Assembly (NCBI GenBank): GCA_013362195.1 | Contig: JABFWM010000168.1 | Span: 1 to 7,667 of the forward strand | Length of the DNA: 7,667 nucleotides | DNA from: Acidobacteriota bacterium | GTDB taxonomy: Bacteria; Acidobacteriota; Vicinamibacteria; Vicinamibacterales; 2-12-FULL-66-21 | Direction of reading: 5' to 3' | Part shown: one piece after another, positions 1 to 6,568 of the stretch | How positions within the stretch are numbered: the stretch's first letter is position 1 | Layout of the letters: each line of letters begins with the position of its first letter | Position numbers and translations under genes: made by a program | The notes under the pieces: model-generated | The model's database searches: none | Seen by the model: the letters and a program-made list of their open reading frames with translations, nothing else | What the model was told of the DNA's origin: nothing

Positions 1-1177
1 TGAACTCCTTGCTCACCGGCCCCCAGAACGGGGCGAGTACCCACCAGGTCCCGTCCTGGTCCTGCCAGCCGGTGAGCGCGCCCCAGATGCCTCTGGCATC
101 GAACGCGCGCGCGTCGTTGCAGATGAGCGGCGTGGTGTGCAGCGTGGTTCGATGATCCTCGCCGCCGAGCGCGTCGCGATCGAGCAGCCACAGCCGGCAC
201 TCCTTGCTCGTGCCCACCAGAAACCTGTGCCCCTGCGCGTCGAACGCGAGCGGCGTGGTGTTCACATCGAGATCGCGGCGCCACAGCCAGTTCGCGTTGG
301 GCGCGCCGAAGTAATCGGCGATCTGCAGCTGTTTGCTCGCATCGAGCTTCACGGCGACGATGGCGTTGCCGAGGCGCTGGGTCACCGGATCGAACTGCGC
401 GTCGCCGGTCCCGAGGAAGACCCTGCCTTCTCCATCGATCGCCGCCCCGCGGCGCCCCCACAACCCGCCGCCCGCCGGAATGAAGGCACTGGCGCGGCGC
501 GACGCAAGGTCGAACGAATAGAACGCGTTCGTCAGTCCCCCGCAGCCCTGCGCGGTCGCGGTGTAGATGACGCCGTCGCGGAGGTTCAGCGCGTACGGTT
601 TGCCGCCGCCCGGAATGAACTTCTCGGGCGGCGCCGTATCCTTGCCGTCCGCGAGGTTCACCTGGCGCAGCCGTCCGTCCCACGAGACCGCGTAGATCGT
701 GTAGGCGCCGGGCGAGGTCTGCGCGAGCGTCGGGACCGCCGTCTGCCCGCCGGGGCACAGGGTGTCGCTCGTACCGCCCGGATTCTCAAGGGTGCTGTCG
801 AAATGCCGGTGCCAGATCTGCGTGCCGCTCGCGACGTCGATGCCGAACAAATCGTCGGAGACGCCCGCGACCACCGCCAGCTCGCGCGGGCCCTGCGGCG
901 TGGTGACGCGTTCGGCCACGAGCGGCGCAAACAGGTTGTGCATCGCGCGCGGCGTGCTCTCGAGCTTCACCTTCCACAGCAGCGTCGTCTTCGCGACATT
1001 TGCGGGAGTGAAGATCTTCTCGTCGCGCACCCATCCGGTGCGCGCGTTGTCCACCCCTTCGGTGAGAAAGTCTGAGGCGAGAGACGTCACCCCTGCCGCC
1101 GTCGACAGTGCGATTGCCGCCGCCACACCCCGCGTCATCCGCCAGCTCGTGTGCATCACGCCCGGCATCTTAGGCAT
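1..1177 (-). CDS. Exported PQQ-like beta-propeller repeat protein, 5' part (runs off left edge)
   Basis: The minus strand stays open from an ATG at 1177 to the window edge, giving 392 visible residues with no stop. In-frame ATGs lie at 1177, 1168, 1156 and 1138. None has a strong Shine-Dalgarno sequence, so the start is uncertain; 1177 is the longest ATG choice. Residues 14-35 (from MTRGVAAA to SLAS) form a Sec-type signal peptide with a likely cut near residue 35, so the protein should be periplasmic. The mature part shows propeller-blade phrases: LLWKVKL, GTQIWH, DGRLRQVNLADGK, GVIYTAT, GRVFLGTGD and NAIVAVKLD, with regular W/G spacing typical of PQQ-like or BamB-like repeats. At least four cysteines are scattered through the visible part, but I see no adjacent Cys-Cys pair like that of classical PQQ alcohol dehydrogenases. 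Cofactor binding and substrate are therefore unknown; it may be structural or an oxidoreductase. It diverges from the hydrolase gene on its right. Confidence 0.75.
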   Translation of the reverse strand, partial: MPKMPGVMHTSWRMTRGVAAAIALSTAAGVTSLASDFLTEGVDNARTGWVRDEKIFTPANVAKTTLLWKVKLESTPRAMHNLFAPLVAERVTTPQGPRELAVVAGVSDDLFGIDVASGTQIWHRHFDSTLENPGGTSDTLCPGGQTAVPTLAQTSPGAYTIYAVSWDGRLRQVNLADGKDTAPPEKFIPGGGKPYALNLRDGVIYTATAQGCGGLTNAFYSFDLASRRASAFIPAGGGLWGRRGAAIDGEGRVFLGTGDAQFDPVTQRLGNAIVAVKLDASKQLQIADYFGAPNANWLWRRDLDVNTTPLAFDAQGHRFLVGTSKECRLWLLDRDALGGEDHRTTLHTTPLICNDARAFDARGIWGALTGWQDQDGTWWVLAPFWGPVSKEF

Positions 1178-1202
1178 CCGCGCACGTTTCCACAAGGCTC
1201 AG

Positions 1203-1234
1203 GCGAAACACGCTCCGCCGTTTCGCATCGCGAA
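1203..1234. promoter_or_regulatory. Iterated inverted repeats in the divergent intergenic region
   Basis: The 160-nt gap between two divergent starts must hold both promoters. Within it, GCGAAAC (1203-1209) and GTTTCGC (1220-1226) form a perfect 7-bp inverted repeat with a 10-nt spacer. The right arm also pairs with the next segment: TTCGC (1222-1226), ATC, GCGAA (1230-1234). The same half-site is thus present three times in alternating orientation, allowing two mutually exclusive hairpins or serving as a multi-site operator. A fourth GCGAAA occurs at 1324-1328 next to the hydrolase ribosome binding site. No convincing -35/-10 pair was recognised. A regulatory role is inference from position and symmetry. 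Confidence 0.35.
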
Positions 1235-1325
1235 CCCCAGAGGTTGCCTGCGCGCTGCCGGATCGAACCCTGCATTCACCAGCACGGGACCTGTGGACGC
1301 GCGGTGTGAGCCGCGCCCGACTGCG

Positions 1326-1331
1326 AAAGGA
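1326..1331 (+). promoter_or_regulatory. Ribosome binding site AAAGGA deciding the hydrolase start
   Basis: AAAGGA lies 6 nt before the ATG at 1338. The reading frame is open far upstream (to 762), but that upstream part lies antisense to the propeller gene and does not resemble the hydrolase fold, so this site fixes the start at 1338. Confidence 0.7.
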
Positions 1332-1337
1332 CCCGTC

Positions 1338-2030
1338 ATGAACACACCTGCGGCATCCGGCATCACGCGACCCATCCGGCTCGAGTTCGGAAACCTGGCG
1401 CTGAACGGCGATTTGACGGTCCCCGAGCACGCGTCTCGTCTGGTCGTCTTCGCGCACGGCAGCGGCAGCAGCCGCCTCAGCTCTCGCAACCGTGCCGTCG
1501 CGGAGGTCCTGCAGCGCGCCGACATCGCGACGCTGCTGCTCGACCTGCTCACCGAACACGAAGAACGCGCGGACCTCGTGACCGCCGAGTTCCGCTTCGA
1601 CATTCCGCTGCTCGCCGAGCGCGTCGTCGCGGCGATCGACTGGGCAGACGTGCAGGCCGCGACCGCGTCGCTGCCCAAGGGCATCTTTGGCGCCAGCACC
1701 GGCGCCGCCGCCGCCCTGATTGCGGCGAGCAAACGGCCGGCGCGGGTCGGCGCTGTCGTCTCGCGCGGCGGCCGTCCGGATCTCGCGGGCGACGCGCTCG
1801 TCAACGTCGCCGCACCAACCCTGTTGATCGTCGGCGGCCGCGACGACGTCGTGATCGAATTGAACCGCGAGGCGCTCGATCGCCTGACGTCGCCCAAAGC
1901 GCTGCGGATCATTCCGGGCGCGACACATCTGTTCGAAGAACCCGGCGCGCTCACTCACGTGTCGGAGCTCGCGACCGACTGGTTCCGTGAACATCTCGCG
2001 GCCCCGCCGCACGCCGGCCGCCGCGGATGA
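1338..2030 (+). CDS. Dienelactone hydrolase-type alpha/beta hydrolase
   Basis: The product is 230 aa, the usual size for small single-domain dienelactone-hydrolase-like enzymes, and has no signal peptide, so it should be cytoplasmic. The alpha/beta hydrolase layout is clear: an early beta strand leading to HGSGSS (residues 40-45, oxyanion-hole region), a nucleophile elbow GASTG with Ser120, an acid strand TLLIVGGRDD with Asp169 or Asp170, and a catalytic His197 in GATHLFEE. Dienelactone hydrolases proper use Cys; the Ser here suggests a general esterase or acyl hydrolase, with unknown substrate. The start follows AAAGGA with 6-nt spacing. The gene converges on the erythromycin-esterase-like gene, with only 4 nt between the two stops. 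Hydrolases of this type are found beside or fused to phosphoribosyltransferases like the one at 3360-4031, which argues for a shared role despite the opposite strand. Confidence 0.85.
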   Translation: MNTPAASGITRPIRLEFGNLALNGDLTVPEHASRLVVFAHGSGSSRLSSRNRAVAEVLQRADIATLLLDLLTEHEERADLVTAEFRFDIPLLAERVVAAIDWADVQAATASLPKGIFGASTGAAAALIAASKRPARVGAVVSRGGRPDLAGDALVNVAAPTLLIVGGRDDVVIELNREALDRLTSPKALRIIPGATHLFEEPGALTHVSELATDWFREHLAAPPHAGRRG

Positions 2031-2034
2031 TCGC

Positions 2035-3363
2035 CTACAGGGCGGTGGGATAGGTTTCGGGCAGATCGGCTTCGTCGATCGACCACGGCTCGAGCGGCTC
2101 GAGCGCGTGCGTCGCATCGATGTGGATGATCGCGTCGAACTGATCGGGGAGCCGGGCGCGGAAGTAGTGGCTGAAGCGCTCGGTCTCGGGACGGTAAATC
2201 ACCCCGATGGCACGCTCCAGTCGCGCGGGTGTCAGCGCGGCACGCGTGTTCTCGTCGTGGAGGAGGAGCAGGAAGCGGTCGATCCCGAGATCGTGAAACA
2301 GGCGTTCGTAGCTGCCGGCGAGCGACGGCCGCACGCGCTTGCGCTCGGACGGCTCGTCCCAGTTCGAGGCCGCCGTCACGGTTCCAGTGTGCGTCGTGAA
2401 CCCGATCAGCCGCGCCCGGTCGCCGAAGCGCTGCCGCGCCAGCTGGCCCACGTTCAACTCGCCGCGTTCGCCCATCCCGGTGGCCCGCGCGTCGCCGATA
2501 TGCGAGTTGTGCGCCCAGACGATCGCGCGCGCGTTGCCGGCGGTGCGGCGCACGTGATCGAGCAGGGCCGCCAGCGTCTCCATCATGTGCGTGTCGCGCA
2601 GGTTCCAGGACTCGTCGCGTCCCCTGAACATCGATCGATAGTACTGCTCCGCGTTGCGGACGAGGCGCGCGTTCTGCTCCGCGAAGAAGTACTCGTCAGC
2701 CGCGACGCGCCCGTCGCGGGACGCGTACTCGGCCGCGCGCCGCCGCAGCTCCACGAGCTCGGCGACCACGTCGTCCTCGCACGAGCGTGACAGCCCGATC
2801 GTCGCGGCGTACCCGTAGGCCTGTGTGTCCTCCGCGAAGTCTTCGAAGCAGCCGTAGCGATAGCGCGCGCGTTCCGCCGCGGCGGGGTCGACCTTGCGAA
2901 GGTACGCGAGCACCTTGTCGATCGACGTGTGGAGGCTGTAGAGATCGACGCCGTAGAAACCGGCGCGCTCGCGCGCCTCGAGCGGCGCGTTGCGATCGTG
3001 CAGCCACGTCACGAACTCGACGACATCGCGGTTGCGCCACATCCAGCGCGGAAACCGCACGAAGTCGCCAAGCGCGTGTGCCGCGTCCGGATCCTGGCTC
3101 TCGTGGCGCACCCAGCGGTTCACGCGATAGGCGTCAGGCCAGTCCGCCTCCACGGCCACGATGTTGAAGCCGTGATGGAGGATCAGGGCTTTCGTCAGTT
3201 CGGCGCGCGTGCGATAGAACTCGTGCGTCCCGTGCGACGCTTCCCCGATCAAGACGACCGACGCGTCGGCCACCAGATCGAGCAGCGGCCCGAACCCGTT
3301 CGACGCGGGTTCGAACCAGAGCGCGGCATGACGAAGCGCGTCGAGCGTCTCGCGTTCGGTCAC
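2035..3363 (-). CDS. Erythromycin esterase family protein
   Basis: This 442-aa cytoplasmic protein matches the erythromycin esterase/EreA-like family over its whole length. Landmarks in order: LIGEASHGTHEF (residues 38-49) with Glu41 and His44, the signature active-site pair; VEADWPDAYRVNRW (71-84) with Glu72; FYGVDLYSLHTS (136-147); a Met/Asp-rich helix RDTHMMETL (256-264); IVWAHNSHIGDA (281-292) with His285 and His288; and a C-terminal IIHIDATHALEPLEP (412-426). These positions fit the metal-independent esterase or hydrolase fold. The start is GTG at 3363, overlapping the TGA of the upstream phosphoribosyltransferase as GTGA, so translation is probably coupled. Family members include true macrolide esterases, but most chromosomal ones beside phosphoribosyltransferases have no proven substrate, so antibiotic resistance should not be assumed. 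It is the last gene of a three-gene operon. Confidence 0.9.
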   Translation of the reverse strand: MTERETLDALRHAALWFEPASNGFGPLLDLVADASVVLIGEASHGTHEFYRTRAELTKALILHHGFNIVAVEADWPDAYRVNRWVRHESQDPDAAHALGDFVRFPRWMWRNRDVVEFVTWLHDRNAPLEARERAGFYGVDLYSLHTSIDKVLAYLRKVDPAAAERARYRYGCFEDFAEDTQAYGYAATIGLSRSCEDDVVAELVELRRRAAEYASRDGRVAADEYFFAEQNARLVRNAEQYYRSMFRGRDESWNLRDTHMMETLAALLDHVRRTAGNARAIVWAHNSHIGDARATGMGERGELNVGQLARQRFGDRARLIGFTTHTGTVTAASNWDEPSERKRVRPSLAGSYERLFHDLGIDRFLLLLHDENTRAALTPARLERAIGVIYRPETERFSHYFRARLPDQFDAIIHIDATHALEPLEPWSIDEADLPETYPTAL

Positions 3364-4031
3364 GGCCGCCTGCCTGCCGCGGCCATCCGCTGCGCGTGGC
3401 GATCCAGCAGCACGCGCACTTCCTCATCGGTGGTCTGCGAGAAGTCGCGGTACCACAGGCCGACCGCGGAAAACGGCTCCGGCGTGCGAGCGCACACGGT
3501 ATCGTCGGCGATGTCGCCGAACTGTTCGCACGTCTCCGGTGCGCCAACCGGCACGGCGACGATGACGCGCGCCGGCCCGAGCGCCCGCACCGCCTGGGCG
3601 GCGGCGCGCATCGTGGATCCGGTCGCCAGGCCGTCGTCGACGAGGATGACGACGCGTCCGGCAATATCGGTGAGCGGACGCCCCTCGCGATACTCGCGCT
3701 CGCGCCGTTCGAGCTCCAGCAGCTCGCTGCGCGTGACCGCGTCGACCGCGCTGTCGGGAATGCTGTAGCCGCGCACGACATCCTCGCTGAGCACGCGAAT
3801 GCCGCCGGATGCGATCGCCCCCATCGCGAACTCGGGATGGCCGGGCATGCCGAGCTTGCGGACGACGAACACGTCGAGCGGCGCATCGATCGCGTCGGCA
3901 ACTTCGAACCCGACCGGCACGCCACCGCGCGGGAGCGCCAGCACGCTGACGTCGGTGCGGCCGCGGTACTGGCTCAAATGCGACGCCAGCTCGCGTCCGG
4001 CTTCGCGGCGATCGGCAAAGGGTCTGACCAT
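3360..4031 (-). CDS. Phosphoribosyltransferase family protein
   Basis: The 223-aa product is a type I phosphoribosyltransferase. The PRPP-binding loop is VVILVDDGLATGSTM (residues 127-141), with the two acidic residues Asp132-Asp133 and the TGST phosphate loop. Upstream are LPRGGVPVG (33-41) and VRKLGMPGHPEFAMGA (57-72), characteristic of the subgroup that occurs with erythromycin-esterase-like or dienelactone-hydrolase domains rather than of purine or pyrimidine salvage enzymes. The substrate is unknown. The frame is open to a GTG at 4079, but that would overlap the DUF5335-like gene; ATG at 4031 sits 4 nt after the DUF5335 stop, preceded by AGGT, and gives a normal N-terminus (MVRPFADRREAG). 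The 3' end overlaps the esterase start by 4 nt. No membrane segment or signal peptide is seen, so the enzyme should be cytoplasmic. Confidence 0.9.
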   Translation of the reverse strand: MVRPFADRREAGRELASHLSQYRGRTDVSVLALPRGGVPVGFEVADAIDAPLDVFVVRKLGMPGHPEFAMGAIASGGIRVLSEDVVRGYSIPDSAVDAVTRSELLELERREREYREGRPLTDIAGRVVILVDDGLATGSTMRAAAQAVRALGPARVIVAVPVGAPETCEQFGDIADDTVCARTPEPFSAVGLWYRDFSQTTDEEVRVLLDRHAQRMAAAGRRP

Positions 4032-4035
4032 CGGC

Positions 4036-4416
4036 TTACCTGCGATCGGGCCCCGGGAGCCCGTCGACCTCCTCCACACGCAACGGCGAGCGAAACTCGA
4101 TCGTCGTCGTCGAGCCGTCCCTGGCGTCGATGACGAGGGCGCGTTCGGCGCGGTCGGCTGTCAGGTCGACGTGCACTCGAACGACGTCGTGGATCCCGTG
4201 CGTCAGGTGACGCTGTGCGTCTCCCACCGCGACCGAGATGTCCTTCGCGTCGTGCGACGCGGGGTTGACGCCCTGCAGCGGCACGTCTTCTGCCTCGACG
4301 GCAATTCTCCCGTCCGGCGTGCGTGTCGTGATCGACACGAGCCAGCCTTCGTGCTGCCGGCTGAAGCTGTCCAGCTCGGCGGCCCACGCGTCGAGGGGGA
4401 TCGTCTGCAGACTCAT
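4036..4416 (-). CDS. DUF5335-like small protein
   Basis: This 126-aa acidic protein resembles the DUF5335 family as I remember it: an N-terminal W-containing helix (PLDAWAAELDSFSRQ), a strand-rich middle with a D-x-x-D-I-S-V-x-V segment (HDAKDISVAVG), then LTHGIHDVVRVHVD and a C-terminal pair of strands ending in IEFRSPL. The family has no established biochemical function. ATG at 4416 is preferred; the frame could be extended to a TTG at 4458, which would add 14 residues without family resemblance. The ribosome binding site is weak (AGAG). It is the first gene of the operon, 4 nt before the phosphoribosyltransferase ATG. The sequence shows no signal peptide or membrane segment. The family assignment is from memory of the pattern and should be treated as likely, not proven. 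Confidence 0.75.
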   Translation of the reverse strand: MSLQTIPLDAWAAELDSFSRQHEGWLVSITTRTPDGRIAVEAEDVPLQGVNPASHDAKDISVAVGDAQRHLTHGIHDVVRVHVDLTADRAERALVIDARDGSTTTIEFRSPLRVEEVDGLPGPDRR

Positions 4417-4605
4417 GCGGGACTCTGGAATTCCGGGCGCAATTCGGAAGTCCTGCAAACTGCGTGCACTCGAGGCTCTGCCGCATGCGCGCGGAGTTAC
4501 CGCGTGAAACCCATCGCCAGCCTACGGTTCAGCGCCGCAGGGTGACGAATTGAGGATGCGACGCCGTTTGGTTTTAGAACAGGCCGCGGGAGGCGGGCGC
4601 TGACG
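4417..4605. other. Intergenic region with presumed operon promoter
   Basis: This 189-nt gap lies between the first gene of the DUF5335 operon and the stop of the cytochrome c-dehydrogenase gene, both on the minus strand. It should hold the dehydrogenase transcript end and the operon promoter. I see only a short GC hairpin, CGCGG-AGTTA-CCGCG (4490-4504), without a T-run on either strand, and no convincing -35/-10 pair. The dehydrogenase stop codon is embedded in the 8-bp palindrome TGACGTCA (4601-4608), probably by chance. Confidence 0.3.
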
Positions 4606-6558
4606 TCACTTGAAACCGACGACCTGCCGGATCATGCCGTCGCTCTTCGTCAACAGGTATATTTCGCCGTCGTTGTCCTCGGCGACGCGAACGTCCACGC
4701 GTCCACGTCCGGCGATGGCTGCCGCGCCGGGGAGCGCATCGCCGCGTCCACCACGCGCGCGGAACATCTGTTCGACGCGGCTCCGAAGATCGGTGTCGAT
4801 CTCGTGTATCGGCGCAAGCGTGTTCGGATCGCCGTCATCGGCGCGCCGCACGTCCTCGATATTCGCATACCAGATGTGGCCCGTCGTGATATCCGCGAAG
4901 ACGACTTTGCCTCGCAGCGCAGGAACGCGCTGGCCGCGGTAGACGGCGCCGCCCGCGATCGCGTCGCCGCCGCTCGCAATGTGCGAATACGCAATCACCG
5001 GATACGCCGGCGTGACGCTGCCGCCGACGAGCCGATCGGTGATCTGCAAGGGGATGGTGTCGGGATCGGGCACCGCCGTCATGCCGTCGGGGGTCATCGC
5101 CTGCGGGCCTTCGCGCAAGGGATAGCCGTAGTTCGCGCCCTTCTTGACGATGACGACCGCCTCCCACGTGGCGAGCCCGATGGTGAACGCGAGCAAACGG
5201 GGCGCCGCCGGTTGCGCGGCGTCAACGTCCCAGGCAAGTCGATGCGGGTTCCGCAGCCCGGTCGCCCAGATCTCCTTCCGTGCGCCGCCGACCGCGGCGA
5301 ACGGATTGTCGTTCGGAATCCGATAGCGGCCGTTCTCGCTCACCGTGCTCGTCGAAGTGTGCTCGTGCAGGTCCGGAACGATGCGCAGGATCTTTCCATT
5401 CAGGGTGTCGAGCCGCTGTGGCGTGAGCCGCCGGATGTCGCGCTGTTCGCCGCCGCCCGAGTCCCCGACGCCGATATACATCACGCGCCAGTCCGGATCG
5501 CCGCGCCGGGCGGCCGGATTGAACGTCATCTCGCCCAGGGGATGAATCGGCGATGGCAGCTGCAGGCGGAGCAGTTCACGCGCCGTGCCTTCGAACGTCG
5601 CGTTCGCGATGTTTCGATCGGTCCACTCGATCAGCACGGCTTCGCGATCGATTCGGGCGCCAGGCGGCGCCGGCGTCGCGAGCGCCGGCGTCGTCCGGTA
5701 CGCGGACAGATCGAGGCCGGGCACGACGCCTGGCCGAGGCGCGGCAGCGGCGTCGACGGTCGAGTCTTCCATGTGGATCGAGTAGAAGAGGCCGGTGCGC
5801 GCGTAGTCGGGATCGAGGATCACGTTGATCAGGCCGGTCGCGAGGTAGGGCGCGGACACGAACCGCGGAAACAGGCCCGGGCGGCCGGAGCGGCCATCGA
5901 AATCGAGATACGTCGTGAACTGTCTGGTGTGTTTGTCGAGGATGTAGAGCGGCCCGTTGAGATCGTTCACGAAAAAGCGGCGGCCACCCGGCTCGTCGCG
6001 CAGGAAATTCACGCGCGCCAGCTGGCCGCGGACCCGGTCGCCACCCGGTTCGCCCGTGATCGGCATCTGGACGTAGTCCGCGAGCGCGAGAGTCGGGCGC
6101 GGCGTCGCCGCCGCGCGCACGACCGGCCCGGCCTCGACCTTCGTGTTGGCCGCAAGCGCGCGAATGTAGTTGACGATGTTCCAGACGTCGGTCTCTCCTA
6201 TCCGGCCCGCCCATCCGGCCATCATCGTCGATGGAACGCCCTTCTCGATGACGGTGTACACGTCGCCGTCGGTCGAACCGTGGTCCCACTGATCGTCGGT
6301 GAGATCCGGGGGCTGTCTGCCGCCTTGCTCCTGCACGATCGAGATCAGCACGCCGGCCTTGACGGCGCCCTGTCCGGCACTGCCGTGGCAGCTCGCACAA
6401 TACAGGTCGTAGGCCTTCTTGCCGGCGGCGAGCGACTCGGGTGTGGACGCGACGGGATTCACCCGCGCTACCTGCGCGCTGTGCGGAGAGTGTCCGGCGA
6501 GACCGATGCCGCCGGCGATCGCGGCGACGAGCGTGAGCTGTGGAAGGCGTAGGAGCAT
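4606..6558 (-). CDS. Secreted cytochrome c-PQQ sugar dehydrogenase fusion (glucose/sorbosone dehydrogenase family)
   Basis: The 650-aa protein begins with a Sec signal peptide (MLLR then hydrophobic residues 5-22, cut near residue 28), so it acts in the periplasm. A class I cytochrome c domain follows: heme motif CASCH with Cys54, Cys57 and His58, and an axial Met112 or Met113 in GVPSTMMAGW. Residues about 165-650 form the six-bladed glucose/sorbosone dehydrogenase propeller: NDLNGPLYIL (198-207), His339 before a GVGDSGGG turn (363-370), NGKILRI (387-393), EIWATGLRNPHR (429-440, with Arg436), GANYGYP (474-480) and AIAGGAVYRG (533-542). By analogy with soluble PQQ glucose dehydrogenase, His339 and Arg436 are candidate active-site residues. 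The fused cytochrome would take electrons from the cofactor. An Ala/Pro-rich insertion (about 268-303) interrupts the propeller. ATG 6558 is preferred over GTG 6609, which would run into prmA and spoil the signal peptide. The substrate is unknown. Confidence 0.85.
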   Translation of the reverse strand: MLLRLPQLTLVAAIAGGIGLAGHSPHSAQVARVNPVASTPESLAAGKKAYDLYCASCHGSAGQGAVKAGVLISIVQEQGGRQPPDLTDDQWDHGSTDGDVYTVIEKGVPSTMMAGWAGRIGETDVWNIVNYIRALAANTKVEAGPVVRAAATPRPTLALADYVQMPITGEPGGDRVRGQLARVNFLRDEPGGRRFFVNDLNGPLYILDKHTRQFTTYLDFDGRSGRPGLFPRFVSAPYLATGLINVILDPDYARTGLFYSIHMEDSTVDAAAAPRPGVVPGLDLSAYRTTPALATPAPPGARIDREAVLIEWTDRNIANATFEGTARELLRLQLPSPIHPLGEMTFNPAARRGDPDWRVMYIGVGDSGGGEQRDIRRLTPQRLDTLNGKILRIVPDLHEHTSTSTVSENGRYRIPNDNPFAAVGGARKEIWATGLRNPHRLAWDVDAAQPAAPRLLAFTIGLATWEAVVIVKKGANYGYPLREGPQAMTPDGMTAVPDPDTIPLQITDRLVGGSVTPAYPVIAYSHIASGGDAIAGGAVYRGQRVPALRGKVVFADITTGHIWYANIEDVRRADDGDPNTLAPIHEIDTDLRSRVEQMFRARGGRGDALPGAAAIAGRGRVDVRVAEDNDGEIYLLTKSDGMIRQVVGFK

Positions 6559-6568
6559 CGCGAAATCA

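Noticed and set aside
137..1075. A 312-codon plus-strand open frame over the propeller gene
   Set aside because: The minus-strand frame encodes a signal peptide and blade repeats; the plus-strand product is Arg-rich and featureless.
762..1337. N-terminal extension of the hydrolase frame
   Set aside because: The extension lies antisense to the propeller gene and resembles no domain; a good ribosome binding site with ATG at 1338 gives a complete hydrolase.
1170..2117. A 315-codon minus-strand open frame opposite the hydrolase
   Set aside because: It is the antisense shadow of the hydrolase, with low-complexity Arg/Ala composition and no motif, and it extends into the esterase coding region in another frame.
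4490..4504. CGCGG-AGTTA-CCGCG hairpin as a rho-independent terminator
   Set aside because: The stem is only 5 bp and no T-run follows on either strand; it also lies about 100 nt beyond the dehydrogenase stop.
4601..4608. TGACGTCA palindrome as a regulator site
   Set aside because: It includes the stop codon of the dehydrogenase gene and is short enough to occur by chance in GC-rich DNA.
4804..6552. A 582-codon plus-strand open frame opposite the cytochrome c-dehydrogenase gene
   Set aside because: Its translation is Arg/Ala/Val-rich without any family motif, while the minus strand encodes a heme motif, signal peptide and dehydrogenase signatures. Long antisense frames are common in GC-rich genes.
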